A stretch of DNA of 64,000 nt from Limosilactobacillus rudii. Lineage in GTDB: Bacteria > Bacillota > Bacilli > Lactobacillales > Lactobacillaceae. The position numbers were made by a program, and so were the translations under genes. How positions within the stretch are numbered: position 1 is the stretch's first letter; each line of letters opens with the position of its first letter. The stretch is taken from positions 142,281 through 206,280 of the forward strand of contig NZ_JACIVB010000017.1 of assembly GCF_014145455.1 (NCBI RefSeq), given 5' to 3'. Positions 1 through 10,555 of the stretch are shown piece after piece. The notes beneath the pieces were generated by a model. That model was not told where the DNA came from. It saw only the letters and a list, made by a program, of their open reading frames with translations, and searched no databases.

Positions 1-491
1 CCAGCGCTTTGACCATTGTCGAAACCATTATCAGCACTTGGTGACGGATTACTTTGAGGAGCGTTATTTCCAGGTTGTGGTTGGTTATTATATTGCGGAG
101 TCGGAGCGCCAAATGGTTGTTGGTTACCATTAAATGGCTGTTGACCACCTTGTTGGTTCATCCCACCATTTTGACGAGGCTCTAATAACGCAAAATTATC
201 AACAACAACTTCGGTAACATATACACGATTACCTTGTTGGTTTTCGTAGTTTCGGGTTTGAATCCGTCCTTCAATTCCAACAAGCGAACCCTTATGTGTA
301 AAGTTACTAAAGTTTTCAGCGGACTTACGCCAAATAACGCAATTAATAAAATCAGCATCACGATCACCATTTTGGTTTCGGAATTGCCGATCAACAGCTA
401 ATGTAAATGAAACAACTGCTGTCCCGCTGGTTGTGTACCGCAACTCGGGATCTCTTGTTAAACGCCCAGTTAAGACTGCACGATTAAGCAT
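1..491 (-). CDS. ssb: Single-stranded DNA-binding protein, 3' end cut by window edge
   Basis: The minus-strand frame from the ATG at 491 begins [20 protein letters not shown], the OB-fold opening of bacterial SSB, and runs to the window edge without a stop, so the C-terminal acidic tail is not visible. SSB coats single-stranded DNA at replication forks and recruits repair proteins through that tail. About 105 residues of OB fold are followed by a low-complexity Gln/Asn/Gly/Pro linker (roughly residues 108-163), typical for the family. It lies 35 bases after rpsF and has its own AGGAGA-like ribosome site, so it is probably translated from the rpsF-ssb-rpsR mRNA; rpsR would lie beyond the edge. 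Confidence 0.95.
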   Translation of the reverse strand, partial: MLNRAVLTGRLTRDPELRYTTSGTAVVSFTLAVDRQFRNQNGDRDADFINCVIWRKSAENFSNFTHKGSLVGIEGRIQTRNYENQQGNRVYVTEVVVDNFALLEPRQNGGMNQQGGQQPFNGNQQPFGAPTPQYNNQPQPGNNAPQSNPSPSADNGFDNGQSA

Positions 492-526
492 AGATCTTTC
501 TCCTCTCTTGATTTAATGACAATTAA

Positions 527-823
527 TTAAGCATCAAGCTTAACAATCATGTGACGTAGGATATCATCACTGAACTTAGCTAAACGATCAAATTCGTTTA
601 AAGCTTGGTCAGTATCAGTAGTCAAGTTTACCACGTGGTAAGTACCTTCAGTGTACTTAGCGATTGGGTAAGCAAAACGACGAGTTGACCAATCCTTTGA
701 GTCAGCGATAGTTGCACCATTGTCCGCTAAGATCTTGTCGAATCGGTCTACCAATTCGCTCTTTGCAGATTCTTCGATATCAGGACGAATGATGTAAGTA
801 ATTTCATATTTGCGTGTTTCCAT
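527..823 (-). CDS. rpsF: 30S ribosomal protein S6
   Basis: This 98-residue protein has the S6 opening ([20 protein letters not shown]) and the conserved central segment with Arg-Phe-Ala-Tyr-Pro-Ile and a GTYHVVNL strand. S6 binds S18 on the platform of the small ribosomal subunit. Length is normal for the family. AGGAGG lies seven to eight bases before the ATG. It is the first gene of the rpsF-ssb operon and has its own promoter and a roughly 85-base leader with a hairpin. Firmicute rpsF leaders are often bound by S6:S18 for feedback, but I could not match that motif here with confidence. Confidence 0.97.
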   Translation of the reverse strand: METRKYEITYIIRPDIEESAKSELVDRFDKILADNGATIADSKDWSTRRFAYPIAKYTEGTYHVVNLTTDTDQALNEFDRLAKFSDDILRHMIVKLDA

Positions 824-914
824 GAATGTTACACCTCCTTATGGACTCTGGCTCTTCTCTCCATTTGAGAAGAACAAGGAAAGTAGACGTCTGTACGTAT
901 ACTCACAGACATAA

Positions 915-943
915 AATATAGCATAGATTTCTATTTAAAACAA
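915..943 (-). promoter_or_regulatory. Promoter of rpsF-ssb
   Basis: On the minus strand a -35 TTGTTT (943-938) and a -10 TATATT (920-915) are separated by 17 bases. Transcription should start near 908, giving a leader of about 85 bases. That leader contains a 7-bp hairpin (arms 853-859 and 867-873) just upstream of the ribosome site, a possible site for ribosomal-protein feedback. Confidence 0.6.
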
Positions 944-1025
944 GGAACATCTAACAAGAAATCCTAAATATTGCGGTCACTATTAATATATATACGCAAA
1001 ATATCTACTTTCGCACTTTTTATTT

Positions 1026-3542
1026 TTAATTTTCTGTTGGTTGAGTTTGAGTATCGATAGCATCTAAGGCTTCAATATTGGAATCATCAGCTTCACTACT
1101 GTCATCTTCTTTGTCAACTTTTGCAATTGTAGCCACACGAGCACCATTATCCATCTTAATTAGGTGAACTCCAACTGCTGACCGACCAGTTTGCGATACA
1201 GTCTCAATTCCAAAACGGATAATGACTCCCTGGTCAGTAACTAACATAATGTCCTCATTACCATCAACCGTGGTTAAACCAACAAGCGGTCCATTCTTAG
1301 CCGTCACATTAACCGTCTTTACTCCAAGGCCACCACGACCCTTAATTGGATACTCCTTAGCAGCGGTTTGCTTTCCAAATCCATTTTCACTAATTACAAG
1401 TACATTACTATCAGGATTAAGCGGTGCCGCACCAATTACGTAGTCTTCACCACGCAAGCGAATACCACGAACTCCGGCTGCACTACGACCCATGGATCGA
1501 ACAACAGATGATTTAAAACTAAGTGCGTAACCGTTATGTGTCCCAATAATCATCGGTTGATCCTCACTGATAACTTCAACATCAATCAATTCATCATTTT
1601 CGTGAAGATTAATTGCCTTTAAACCGTTACTTCGAATATTCTTAAATTCGGTAACAGCAGTTCGTTTAACGGTCCCCTGCTTAGTAGTAAAGAACAAGTA
1701 CTTATCATCATCATTTGTTTCATGGGAAACATTAATAACCGCACTAATCTTTTCTTTATTGTTGATTCCAAGAAGGTTGATAATCGGAATTCCTTGCGCT
1801 GTTCGGCCATATTCAGGGACTTCATACCCTTTCATTGAATATACCTTACCCGAATTTGTAAAGAAGAGCAGCATGTCATGGGTCGAACTTGAAATTAATT
1901 GTTCAATAAAATCATCTTTATGAACACCCATTCCTTTAACACCACGGCCTCCACGATGCTGTGATTTAAATTCATCAACAGGCAATCGTTTAATGTAACC
2001 ATTATGTGTTAAGGCAACAATAATATCTTCTTCTTCGATTAGGTCTTCATCTTCAATATTAGTAATATCACCAACTTGAAGTTCTGTTCGACGATCGTCA
2101 CCAAACCGCTTCTGAATTTCCATCAGCTCATCATAAATAATCTGGTTGATTCTCTCACGGTGAGCAAGAATATCCTTGTAATCAGCAATTGCTGCCATCA
2201 GTTTCTGATATTCATCCTCAATTTTTTCACGTTCCAGTCCAGTTAACCGAACAAGTCGCATATCAAGGATTGCTTGTGCTTGGCGATCAGATAACCCATA
2301 TTTGCCCATTAATTCATTTTTAGCTACTTCACTTGTTTGTGAACTACGAATGATGTTAATGATCGCATCAATATGATCTAATGCGATTCTTAATCCTTCG
2401 ACAATATGTGCCCGATTCTGAGCTTTCTTTAAGTCAAACTCTGTCCGCCGACGAACAACTGATTCTTGATGTTCAAGGTAGTATTCCAAAATCTGCTTGA
2501 GACTTAGAATCTTTGGGGCACCATTGACAATTGCTAGCATATTAAAATTAAAGGTGGTCTGCATCAACGTCATTTTATACAAATTATTTAAAATAACCTC
2601 TGCACTAGCATCACGACGAACGTCAATGACAATCCGCATTCCATCACGGTCAGTTTCATCGTTTACATCAGTAATTCCATCAATATCCTTGTTACGTGCC
2701 AGTTCCGCAATTCGCTCAATTAATTTGGCCTTATTTACCATGTACGGAATCTCATGAACAATAATCCGTTGCTTACCGTTCTTTTGTTCTTCAATATCAA
2801 CCTTAGCCCGAACAATAATTGTTCCTCGACCAGACTCATAAGCTTTACGAATACCAGATTTCCCCATAACTACGCCACCAGTTGGAAAATCTGGTCCTGG
2901 AATTGCCTTCATCAATTCTTCAGTAGTAACATCCGGATTATCCATTAACATATGAATCCCGTTGATTACTTCACCAAGGTTATGGGTTGGAATGTTAGTT
3001 GCCATCCCAACGGCAATTCCCGAAGCACCATTCACTAATAAATTCGGGAAACGTGCAGGCAATACATCGGGTTCTTTCTCTGTTCCATCATAGTTATCAT
3101 GAAAATCAACGGTATCTTTATTAATATCGCGTAGCATTTCAACCGCAATCTTACTCATCTTAGCCTCAGTATAACGCATGGCAGCAGCGCCATCCCCATC
3201 AACTGAACCAAAGTTACCGTGACCATCAACTAACATATAACGATAGCTAAAATCTTGAGCCATTCGTACAAGCCCTTCATAAATCGAAGAATCACCATGA
3301 GGGTGGAATTTCCCCATTACATCCCCAACAATTCTGGCTGACTTTTTATATGGTTTATCAGGTGTAACCCCTAATTCATTCATTCCATATAAAATCCGTC
3401 GTTGTACTGGCTTCAATCCATCACGAACATCAGGAAGCGCCCGTGAAACAATAACACTCATTGCATAATCTAAGAATGAGTTTTTCATTTGGCTCGTCAG
3501 ATTTACATCCGTGATTCGATTTGGCATATCATGTTCAGCCAA
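1026..3542 (-). CDS. gyrA: DNA gyrase subunit A
   Basis: GyrA is the DNA-cleaving subunit of gyrase, which adds negative supercoils using ATP hydrolysed by GyrB. The catalytic tyrosine is Tyr124 in [10 protein letters not shown]. The quinolone-determining region reads [11 protein letters not shown], with Ser85 and Glu89 at the positions altered in resistant strains, so it looks wild type. The C-terminal DNA-wrapping domain carries a GyrA box-like QHRGGRG near residue 535 and ends in an acidic tail. Length of 838 residues is usual. It starts 42 bases after the gyrB stop and has an AGGAGG-like ribosome site, consistent with a gyrBA operon. Confidence 0.98.
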   Translation of the reverse strand: MAEHDMPNRITDVNLTSQMKNSFLDYAMSVIVSRALPDVRDGLKPVQRRILYGMNELGVTPDKPYKKSARIVGDVMGKFHPHGDSSIYEGLVRMAQDFSYRYMLVDGHGNFGSVDGDGAAAMRYTEAKMSKIAVEMLRDINKDTVDFHDNYDGTEKEPDVLPARFPNLLVNGASGIAVGMATNIPTHNLGEVINGIHMLMDNPDVTTEELMKAIPGPDFPTGGVVMGKSGIRKAYESGRGTIIVRAKVDIEEQKNGKQRIIVHEIPYMVNKAKLIERIAELARNKDIDGITDVNDETDRDGMRIVIDVRRDASAEVILNNLYKMTLMQTTFNFNMLAIVNGAPKILSLKQILEYYLEHQESVVRRRTEFDLKKAQNRAHIVEGLRIALDHIDAIINIIRSSQTSEVAKNELMGKYGLSDRQAQAILDMRLVRLTGLEREKIEDEYQKLMAAIADYKDILAHRERINQIIYDELMEIQKRFGDDRRTELQVGDITNIEDEDLIEEEDIIVALTHNGYIKRLPVDEFKSQHRGGRGVKGMGVHKDDFIEQLISSSTHDMLLFFTNSGKVYSMKGYEVPEYGRTAQGIPIINLLGINNKEKISAVINVSHETNDDDKYLFFTTKQGTVKRTAVTEFKNIRSNGLKAINLHENDELIDVEVISEDQPMIIGTHNGYALSFKSSVVRSMGRSAAGVRGIRLRGEDYVIGAAPLNPDSNVLVISENGFGKQTAAKEYPIKGRGGLGVKTVNVTAKNGPLVGLTTVDGNEDIMLVTDQGVIIRFGIETVSQTGRSAVGVHLIKMDNGARVATIAKVDKEDDSSEADDSNIEALDAIDTQTQPTEN

Positions 3543-3584
3543 TGTCGTTCCTCCTTTTTTGTATCAACAGCAAGTATTACTCAA

Positions 3585-5534
3585 CTATAGGTCAAGGTTT
3601 TCAACAAATTTAGCATTTTCTTCGATAAAGTCTCGACGTGGACCAACTTTAGTTCCCATTAACATTGGAAAAATCTGGTCTGCCTGTTCTGCGTCGTCTA
3701 ATTTTACCCGGAGCAAATGACGATTTTCAGGATCCATCGTTGTTTCCCATAATTGTTCAGCATCCATTTCACCAAGTCCCTTGTACCGTTGAATAACTGG
3801 CTTAGGGCTTGGCTGTAGTGAACTTACTACTTGTTCCAATTCTTCATCGGAATCAATATACTTAACAAATTTTCCTTGCCGTACTTGATATAGCGGTGGC
3901 TGGGCAATATAAACATAACCGTGCGTAATCATTGGCTTCATGAAGCGGTAGAACAACGTAAGAAGCAATGTCCGAATGTGCGCACCATCTACATCAGCAT
4001 CGGTCATAATAATCAACTTGTGGTAATTTGCTTTCGTAATGTCAAAGTCATCGCCAAAACCGGTCCCTAGCGCCGTAAATAATGAACGAATCTCATCGTT
4101 GGCAAGTACACGGTCAAGAGTAGCTTTTTCCACGTTTAAGATTTTTCCTCGAATAGGTAAAATTGCCTGAGTTAATCGTGATCGTCCCTGTTTAGCAGAA
4201 CCACCAGCCGAGTCTCCCTCGACAATAAATAATTCTGAAATTTCTGGATCTTTACTGGTATTATCAGCAAGCTTACCAGGTAAATTACTAATCTCAAGAC
4301 CGCTCTTCTTCCGTGTAACTTCACGTGCCCGCTTAGCTGCTACCCGTGCTTTGGAAGCAAGCTGCCCCTTTTCAATAATTTGTCGCGCTTCATCAGGATG
4401 CTCTAATAAGAAACGATTGAATGTAGCTGCAAAGACATGATCTGTTGCTGTCCGTGCATCCGAATTTCCTAATTTTGTCTTAGTCTGACCCTCAAATTGT
4501 GGATCAGGGTGCTTAATTGAAACAACAGCAGTTAGTCCTTCACGAACATCATCCCCGGATAAAGTCTCATTAACTTTAAGAACACCTGCTTTATGACCAT
4601 AATCATTGATTACCCGCGTTAATGCCATCTTAAATCCGGTTTCATGCGTTCCACCTTCATAAGTGTGAATGTTGTTAGTAAATGTCAGCAAGTTACTACG
4701 GTAAGAATCGGTATACTGCATCGATACTTCGACCGTAATATCATTTTCCTTACCCTCAACATAAATTGGCGGGTCAAAAAGAACATCTTGTTTTTCATTA
4801 AGATATTCAACATAGTGTCGAATACCACCTTCATAATGAAATTCCTTTTGTTCATGGTTTTTGTCTCGCAGATCTTCAATTGTAATCTTAAGACCCTTAT
4901 TTAAGAATGCTAATTCACGCAAACGGTCAGTTAACGTTTTAATGTTATACGTTGTTGTTTCGCGGAAGATTTCCGGATCCGGCTTAAAATGAACGGTGGT
5001 CCCATGCTCTGACTCAGCTAAGCCTTCCTCAATAACCTTCATTCCAGTTTTAACATGACCATGGTCAAAATCCATGTAATACTTTTTACCTTGACGAGCA
5101 ACTTTTACATCCAATTCGGTCGATAAGGCGTTTACTACCGAGGCTCCCACACCGTGAAGACCTCCTGAAACTTTATATCCGCCACCGCCAAATTTACCAC
5201 CAGCATGTAGGACAGTAAATACTGTTTCTAACGCCGGTTTACCGGTTTCCTTTTGAGTATCAACAGGAATTCCTCGTCCATTATCCTTTACAGTAATACT
5301 ATTGTCAGGATTAACAATAACGTTGATTTCGTCACAAAAGCCTGCTAATGCTTCATCAATCCCATTATCAACAATTTCCCAAACCAGGTGGTGAAGTCCT
5401 TGCGCGGATGTAGATCCGATGTACATTCCTGGACGTTTTCTAACCGCATCTAATCCCTTTAAAACTTGAATTTGACTAGCATCATATTCGCTAGCCAATT
5501 CAGCTTTGTTTTCTTTTTGTTGTTCGTTGCTCAC
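3585..5534 (-). CDS. gyrB: DNA gyrase subunit B
   Basis: GyrB is the ATPase subunit of gyrase. The GHKL ATP site is visible as [18 protein letters not shown] and the glycine-rich [19 protein letters not shown] lid in the N-terminal third. The TOPRIM metal-binding motifs EGDSAGG and [10 protein letters not shown] follow in the C-terminal half, and the protein ends in the usual short tail domain. The 649-residue length matches Gram-positive GyrB. Its ATG overlaps the end of recF by four bases (5531-5534), so the two are likely translationally coupled. Confidence 0.98.
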   Translation of the reverse strand: MSNEQQKENKAELASEYDASQIQVLKGLDAVRKRPGMYIGSTSAQGLHHLVWEIVDNGIDEALAGFCDEINVIVNPDNSITVKDNGRGIPVDTQKETGKPALETVFTVLHAGGKFGGGGYKVSGGLHGVGASVVNALSTELDVKVARQGKKYYMDFDHGHVKTGMKVIEEGLAESEHGTTVHFKPDPEIFRETTTYNIKTLTDRLRELAFLNKGLKITIEDLRDKNHEQKEFHYEGGIRHYVEYLNEKQDVLFDPPIYVEGKENDITVEVSMQYTDSYRSNLLTFTNNIHTYEGGTHETGFKMALTRVINDYGHKAGVLKVNETLSGDDVREGLTAVVSIKHPDPQFEGQTKTKLGNSDARTATDHVFAATFNRFLLEHPDEARQIIEKGQLASKARVAAKRAREVTRKKSGLEISNLPGKLADNTSKDPEISELFIVEGDSAGGSAKQGRSRLTQAILPIRGKILNVEKATLDRVLANDEIRSLFTALGTGFGDDFDITKANYHKLIIMTDADVDGAHIRTLLLTLFYRFMKPMITHGYVYIAQPPLYQVRQGKFVKYIDSDEELEQVVSSLQPSPKPVIQRYKGLGEMDAEQLWETTMDPENRHLLRVKLDDAEQADQIFPMLMGTKVGPRRDFIEENAKFVENLDL

Positions 5535-6652
5535 TTTACTTCCTCCTTCAAAGTGCCGTGCTCAATTGCAAAAATCGTGGGTTCATTAATTAACTGTCGC
5601 GCAACATCGCTTAAACTAGTCGTTGTTAAAAATGTCTGAACTTTATTTTGAATTGCTGTTAATAAGTGTGTCTGGCGAATTGTATCAAGTTCGGATAACA
5701 CGTCATCTAATAGCAAAAGCGGATATTCACCTGTTTGTTCTTTCATTAAGTCTATTTCGGCTAGCTTAACTGATAAGGCTGTTGTTCGCTGCTGTCCTTG
5801 TGACCCAAACGCTTGGACATTCTTATTGTTTACCAAAAAGCGAATGTCATCTCGGTGTGGTCCGTAAATCGTTGTTCCTTGTTCAATTTCACGACTTTCA
5901 TTATCTTGATATAGCTTAAAAAGATCTTGATACGCTTGTTCAACAGTCGTCTCATCACTAATTTTTAATTGATTTACATACTCTAATTGTAATTTTTCTT
6001 GATTTAGAGAAATCTCTTGATGCAAATCAGCCGCCCATTTTTCGAGATGCTTTAAGAAATGTTGACGAGCCACAATCACTTCCGCACCAAAAGCCGCAAG
6101 CTGATCTGACAATACGCCTAAAAGTACACGATCAGTTTGTTGTTTGTATTTTAATTGCTTTAAATATTTATTTCGTTGACGCAATAAAGTTCGATATTGT
6201 CCGGCATTATAGAGGTATTTACTACTCATCTGACTAAATTCACGATCCATAAAATGTCGTCGTAATGCAGGCGATCCCTTTACCAACGTGAGGTCTTCTG
6301 GAGCAAATAAAATTGCATTTAGTTGACCAACATATTGCGATAAACGCGCCTGTTCAAGATGATTTACCTTTGCCTTTTTGCCCTTACTGGTAAGCTGTAA
6401 TTCCAGCGGTACTTTTCCGATACTTTTTTGAACGGTTCCACTAACTAGCGCTGATTTTTCTTGCCAATTAATAAGATCCCGATCATTACTTGTCCGATGA
6501 CTCTTAGTAAGAGAAAGAACATAAATTGCTTCTAGCATATTAGTCTTTCCCTGTGCATTATGACCAATTAAAACGTTCACTCCAGGATTGAAGTGAACGG
6601 TTAGATCCTGATAATTTCGAAAGTGGTGTAAATGCAACTCCGTCAGAATCAT
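5531..6652 (-). CDS. recF: DNA replication and repair protein RecF
   Basis: RecF is an SMC-like ATPase that helps load RecA on gapped DNA with RecO and RecR. The Walker A motif [11 protein letters not shown] is at about residues 30-40, and the signature-Walker B end [12 protein letters not shown] lies near residue 300. The 373-residue length is normal. It follows yaaA by 8 bases and overlaps gyrB by 4, the standard dnaA-dnaN-yaaA-recF-gyrB arrangement around Gram-positive origins. Confidence 0.97.
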   Translation of the reverse strand: MILTELHLHHFRNYQDLTVHFNPGVNVLIGHNAQGKTNMLEAIYVLSLTKSHRTSNDRDLINWQEKSALVSGTVQKSIGKVPLELQLTSKGKKAKVNHLEQARLSQYVGQLNAILFAPEDLTLVKGSPALRRHFMDREFSQMSSKYLYNAGQYRTLLRQRNKYLKQLKYKQQTDRVLLGVLSDQLAAFGAEVIVARQHFLKHLEKWAADLHQEISLNQEKLQLEYVNQLKISDETTVEQAYQDLFKLYQDNESREIEQGTTIYGPHRDDIRFLVNNKNVQAFGSQGQQRTTALSVKLAEIDLMKEQTGEYPLLLLDDVLSELDTIRQTHLLTAIQNKVQTFLTTTSLSDVARQLINEPTIFAIEHGTLKEEVK

Positions 6653-6660
6653 ACTTATCC

Positions 6661-6891
6661 CTACTTACTTTTAATAACAAATAATTGGTGATCTGGGACT
6701 AAAATCTTGTCTTCAGGATATAATTTACGTCCACGGCGATCATCTGGTTCATCATTTACTAATACTGTATTTTCTTTTAGGAACCATTTGGCTGCCCCAC
6801 CAGTAGGAATGATTCCTTCTTCCTTAAGCAACTGTCCTAATGTAATAAAAGGACTGTCAATCAATATTGACTTTTCTTCCAATTTTTTCAC
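6661..6891 (-). CDS. yaaA: S4-domain RNA-binding protein YaaA
   Basis: This 76-residue protein is a single S4-like RNA-binding domain: the segment ITLGQLLKEEGIIPTGGAAK followed by VNDEPDDRRGRKLYPED is the family hallmark. Homologs sit between dnaN and recF in most Firmicutes; a role in ribosome assembly has been proposed but is not shown by the sequence. The start codon is GTG at 6891 with only a weak ribosome site. The gene lies 258 bases downstream of dnaN. Confidence 0.9.
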   Translation of the reverse strand: MKKLEEKSILIDSPFITLGQLLKEEGIIPTGGAAKWFLKENTVLVNDEPDDRRGRKLYPEDKILVPDHQLFVIKSK

Positions 6892-7065
6892 CTACTTCAA
6901 TTTATATTATACCACATAATTTGAGCTAAATTTGCGTTATTAGCCGTTCTAAGCGCATTAACTTTATTTAACCATTTTTTTCAAAACCAAGTTAAATTTG
7001 CTCTATGGTCAAAAATTTGAACATGAGCAGAAATTACCCGTTAATTTTATTCCCTGACTAACTAG

Positions 7066-7107
7066 GAAAGCGGCTAGAAGAAAATTAATTTTCTTCTAGC
7101 CGCTTTC
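7066..7107. repeat. Perfect 42-bp palindrome between dnaN and yaaA
   Basis: Positions 7066-7086 and 7087-7107 are exact reverse complements (21-bp arms, no spacer), centred on TTAA. As RNA it would make a very stable hairpin with a four-base AATT tip. Neither side has a clean U-run directly after the stem (only CTTTCTAATTCTT on the plus side), so it is not a textbook terminator, though it may end dnaN transcripts. The rest of the 258-base gap (6892-7149) holds nothing I recognise. Confidence 0.85.
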
Positions 7108-7149
7108 TAATTCTTAGATAGTGCGGAAAATAATCAAGAACTAATTTGA

Positions 7150-8292
7150 TTAGAATGTTCGCACTGGAGTAATTAAGTGAACAAAATTCTCTTGATCTTC
7201 TGTTGGAACTAAGGTAAATGGACGTAATGGCGATGTAAATGAGATTTTAATTGTCGCTTGGCCAAATGACCGTAGTGCATCCTTCATATAGTTAGGATTG
7301 AAGGAAATTTCCAAATCATTTCCTTCAAGTGCAGTAGTTGCTACTTCTTCTTCAACAGTTCCAATATCCGGAGAGTCACCACTAATGCGGACAAGATTTT
7401 CTGATGGTTTGAGACTCAATTTAACAACATCATTACGGCTTTCATGTGAAAGTAATGACGCACGCTCAATTGATGCTAAAAAGCTTCCAGCCTCAAGTTC
7501 AACCGTTGTATCAGCGGTATCAGGAATTAACTGGCTAGTTTCTGGATAGTTTCCTTCAAGTAATCGTGAGTAAAAGTGAGTATTGCCGAAGATAAACAGT
7601 ACTTGGTTTTCAGTTACCTGCATTTGCACATCTTCATGAACGTCACTAATCATTCCCGATAGTTCTTCCATACTCTTACCCGGAATAATGACGTCAAAAT
7701 CAAAGTTATTATCAATATTTTCTAAGGCAACTTTCCGTTGTGCCAATCGATGGCTGTCAGTTGCCACAGCCGTTAAAGTTCCATTTTTTAAAGTAAAGTG
7801 AATACCCGCAAGAATTGGACGGCTCTCCTGCTTAGAAACTGCAATTACTGTTTGCCGAATTACTTCTTTTAGCATGTCATTTGGTAGGGTAACTGTTTTA
7901 TCGGTTTCAACTTCTGGTAAGTGGGGGAAGTTTTCTGCATCTTGACCGTTAATTTGGAATTTAGCAGATCCAGATGTGATGTCAGCCTGAAATCCGCTTG
8001 TAACTGCAATAGTTACTTTCTTGTCTGGGAGTTTTTTTACAATATCACTGAAAAAACGTGCTGGTAATACTATTGATCCTGTTTCTTCAATGGTTAGATC
8101 ATTGTCGGCATTATTTGCATCAATAACGCTTTCGATTGTGATGTCAGAATTACTCCCAGTTAACACAATGTTGTCGTTATTTACGACCATTTTTAGTCCA
8201 GTCAGGATTGGAATAGTTGTTTTAGATGATATTGCTCGAAGCACGTTGCTTAATTGACTAATAAATGCAGTTCGGTTGATTGTGAAATTCAT
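7150..8292 (-). CDS. dnaN: DNA polymerase III sliding clamp (beta subunit)
   Basis: DnaN forms the dimeric ring that tethers DNA polymerase to the template. The 380-residue length and three-fold repeated clamp domain organisation are typical. The opening MNFTINRTAFISQL, the central ATDSHRLAQRK and the C-terminal end LITPVRTF are recognisable family signatures. The ATG at 8292 is preceded by an AAGGA ribosome site. The gene lies 176 bases after dnaA; that gap carries DnaA boxes, so dnaN expression may respond to DnaA. Confidence 0.98.
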   Translation of the reverse strand: MNFTINRTAFISQLSNVLRAISSKTTIPILTGLKMVVNNDNIVLTGSNSDITIESVIDANNADNDLTIEETGSIVLPARFFSDIVKKLPDKKVTIAVTSGFQADITSGSAKFQINGQDAENFPHLPEVETDKTVTLPNDMLKEVIRQTVIAVSKQESRPILAGIHFTLKNGTLTAVATDSHRLAQRKVALENIDNNFDFDVIIPGKSMEELSGMISDVHEDVQMQVTENQVLFIFGNTHFYSRLLEGNYPETSQLIPDTADTTVELEAGSFLASIERASLLSHESRNDVVKLSLKPSENLVRISGDSPDIGTVEEEVATTALEGNDLEISFNPNYMKDALRSFGQATIKISFTSPLRPFTLVPTEDQENFVHLITPVRTF

Positions 8293-8373
8293 AATGTTCA
8301 GTCCTTTTTGAATGAGTATATAAATATATTTAATAGTTTAAAATATAGTCGTAGTAGTAGGGCTTGTTAATAT

Positions 8374-8466
8374 TGTGGATAAGTTTAAAAAGCTTATGTT
8401 TATCAAGTTATCCACCTGTTGATAACTTGTGGATAACTTTGAGGATAATTGTACTACTTGTCCACA
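8374..8466. other. Second DnaA-box cluster (dnaA-dnaN gap), part of oriC
   Basis: The 176-base gap between dnaA and dnaN contains two perfect TGTGGATAA boxes (8374-8382, 8428-8436) and near matches TTATCCACC (8408-8416), TGTTGATAA (8417-8425) and TTGTCCACA (8458-8466). A split origin with box clusters on both sides of dnaA is known from Bacillus subtilis, where this side carries the unwinding element. The flanking stretch 8293-8373 is AT-rich and may be the unwinding region; that part is inference. Confidence 0.8.
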
Positions 8467-8468
8467 AC

Positions 8469-9791
8469 TTATGAGCGAAGTTTAGCTTTTAACTTAGTAA
8501 TATCGTTTTGTAAGTCGGTATCTTTTTTTAGTTCTGCTTCAATTTTATCGATGGCATGTAAAACTGTAGTGTGATCTTTACCGCCAAATTCATTTCCAAT
8601 CTTTGGAAGTGAAGAATCGGTAAGCTCGCGTGATAGGTACATTGCAATCTGTCGTGGCATGACAATTTGCTTGACTCGTTTCTTACCAAGAATGTCGCTC
8701 TGGGTGATGTTATAGAAAGCAGCAACCTGTTTTTGAATTGTTGCGATTGTAATTTCTGTGTTGGCAGCACGATGAAGGCCTTTTAATGCCTGTGAAGCGA
8801 GACTCGGTGTAATACGTTCTCCGCTAAGATTTGCGAAAGCTTGAACTTTAGTGAGTGCACCTTCGAGTTCCCGAATATTGGTATCGATTTGACCGGCAAT
8901 GTAATTAAGCGTGTCATTACCAATATCGATGTGATCTTCTTCAACCTTGCTACGTAAAATTGCAATCCGTGTTTCAAGATCAGGAGGGGTTATCTCAACG
9001 GTAAGTCCCCAGCGGAAACGTGAAACAAGACGATCTTGTAGTTCAGGGATCTCATTTGGAATTCGATCAGAAGTCATAACAATTTGTTTTTTGCGGTCAT
9101 GGAGAGCATTAAAAGTATTGAAAAATTCAAGTTGAGTTCCCTCTTTATTAGCAAGAAACTGAATATCATCAATTAGTAATAAGTCCAAATTTCGATACTC
9201 TTCACGTAGTTGTTCAGTTGTATTATTTCGAATAGCGTTAATGTAATCATTAGTAAAGTCTTCACTAGTTACGTACTTGACGCGGGCGTTTGGGTTAACT
9301 TGCAACATATGGTTACCGATAGCTTCCATTAGGTGTGTCTTTCCTAAACCAACACCCCCATAGATAAATAGTGGGTTGTAAAGACTACCAGGGCTTTCAG
9401 CAACAGCAAATGCAGCAGCATGTGCCATTTTATTTCCTTCTCCAACAACGAATGTTCCAAAATTATAATGTGGATTTAATGGAGTATCCATCTCAAAAGA
9501 AGGAGTCACGTCTTTTGGATTTTTAGTATTTGTGTAGGTAAATTCTCCCTCTAAAATGTAACGAGGCTCAATAGAGCGGCCTAATTCACGTTGAGCAAAA
9601 TCTTTAAGCTGCGTATTTAAATTTTTACGCCAAAAATCGCGGTGCACCGGTGTGGGCACCTCAATTTCTAGTTGATTTTGAGAGAGAGAAATTGCTTTTG
9701 CCGGAGCAATCAAAGTGTCAAAGGTAACCGGAGTGGTATCCTGACGAAATGAATTTTGGATCGCTTCCCACAGAGAATCGAGCTCAGTCAA
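8469..9791 (-). CDS. dnaA: Chromosomal replication initiator DnaA
   Basis: DnaA binds the origin boxes and melts the duplex. Domain I covers about residues 1-80, a linker follows, and the AAA+ domain has Walker A GGVGLGKTHL at 145-154 and a Walker B region LLLIDDIQFL. The C-terminal helix-turn-helix carries the signature GGKDHTTVLHA. The 440-residue length is normal. The start codon is TTG at 9791, chosen because AGGGGG lies at good spacing upstream and the MTELDSLW start aligns with family N termini. It is flanked on both sides by DnaA boxes. Confidence 0.98.
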   Translation of the reverse strand: MTELDSLWEAIQNSFRQDTTPVTFDTLIAPAKAISLSQNQLEIEVPTPVHRDFWRKNLNTQLKDFAQRELGRSIEPRYILEGEFTYTNTKNPKDVTPSFEMDTPLNPHYNFGTFVVGEGNKMAHAAAFAVAESPGSLYNPLFIYGGVGLGKTHLMEAIGNHMLQVNPNARVKYVTSEDFTNDYINAIRNNTTEQLREEYRNLDLLLIDDIQFLANKEGTQLEFFNTFNALHDRKKQIVMTSDRIPNEIPELQDRLVSRFRWGLTVEITPPDLETRIAILRSKVEEDHIDIGNDTLNYIAGQIDTNIRELEGALTKVQAFANLSGERITPSLASQALKGLHRAANTEITIATIQKQVAAFYNITQSDILGKKRVKQIVMPRQIAMYLSRELTDSSLPKIGNEFGGKDHTTVLHAIDKIEAELKKDTDLQNDITKLKAKLRS

Positions 9792-9847
9792 AATAATTCC
9801 CCCTAAAGTATTAAATTACAAACGGTATTTTATCATTACATGAAGAA

Positions 9848-10195
9848 GTTTTCCACAGCCAAGTGGATAATAATAAAAAAGTTTGCACAACGCTGTGTGT
9901 AAATTAGTCAGTCACTTGTGCAAAAGAACTAAAGTAATATTGAAATATTAGTTATCCACAAAATAGTGTTAATATAAGATGCATATATATCAAGGATAAG
10001 GAGAGTTTTCAACAGGATAGAACCTGCTTGTGGATAACTTTATCAACAAGTGTGGAATTGGGGATAAGCATTGAATAACCTTGTTGATAACTTGTCCACA
10101 AATAATTAATTTACACAACGCTGTGGATTATTTTGAGGGTTATGTTAATAACTAAAAAAATTTAAATAAAAATTCATCGTTTAATAATTTCGTTA
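9848..10195. other. Replication origin oriC, main DnaA-box cluster
   Basis: Between dnaA and rpmH, perfect boxes TTATCCACA (9952-9960) and TGTGGATAA (10029-10037) lie with near matches TTTTCCACA (9848-9856), TTATCAACA (10040-10048), TGTTGATAA (10082-10090), TTGTCCACA (10092-10100) and TGTGGATTA (10112-10120). A very AT-rich tract at about 10150-10195 could be an unwinding element. Genes run away from this point on both sides, and dnaA is next to it, so this is very probably the chromosome origin. Confidence 0.9.
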
Positions 10196-10283
10196 AATGT
10201 GGTATACTACCAAAGTATGTTTGAAGAGATCGTCTTTTAGACTCTAGAAACCAAACCATTGAAATAATAGGAGGTGCAATTGT

Positions 10284-10418
10284 ATGAAGCGCACGTTTCA
10301 ACCAAAGAAGCGTCACCGTGCACGTGTCCATGGCTTCCGTAAGCGCATGAGCACCAGTAACGGCCGTAAGGTATTAGCACGTCGGCGTCAAAAGGGCAGA
10401 AAAGTATTATCTGCATAA
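10284..10418 (+). CDS. rpmH: 50S ribosomal protein L34
   Basis: A 44-codon frame begins [20 protein letters not shown] and ends with the basic KGRKVLSA, which is L34. The ATG at 10284 follows an AGGAGG at 10269-10274. L34 is a small basic protein of the large subunit. The first plus-strand gene right of the origin, it has a -10 TATACT at 10203-10208 and its own terminator immediately downstream, so most rpmH mRNA is probably monocistronic. Confidence 0.97.
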   Translation: MKRTFQPKKRHRARVHGFRKRMSTSNGRKVLARRRQKGRKVLSA

Positions 10419-10423
10419 CCACG

Positions 10424-10447
10424 GCCACTTTTATAGTGGCTTTTTTT
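10424..10447 (+). terminator. Intrinsic terminator of rpmH
   Basis: GCCACT (10424-10429) pairs with AGTGGC (10435-10440), followed by seven T residues. Confidence 0.85.
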
Positions 10448-10454
10448 ATTGTGT

Positions 10455-10520
10455 GGGGCAGGGCAGTCAGCTTGGCGAGCCATTGGAATCGTTAAAGTTG
10501 TCGTACGCCCAGCCCCTATT
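10455..10520 (+). other. Possible structured leader before rnpA
   Basis: The 108-base gap between the rpmH terminator and rnpA contains GGGGCAGGGC (from about 10455) and GCCCAGCCCC (about 10508-10517), which pair over ten positions with one mismatch, closing a GC-rich element of about 60 bases followed by TATTTTTATA. It may be a weak attenuator or a structured 5' leader of rnpA. I do not recognise a known RNA family. Confidence 0.35.
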
Positions 10521-10555
10521 TTTATATCTACTTAAAATAAGGCTGGGGATTATAT

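Noticed and set aside
182..394. 70-residue minus-strand frame inside ssb
   Set aside because: It is a shadow of ssb in another frame; the real gene starts at 491 and runs to the edge.
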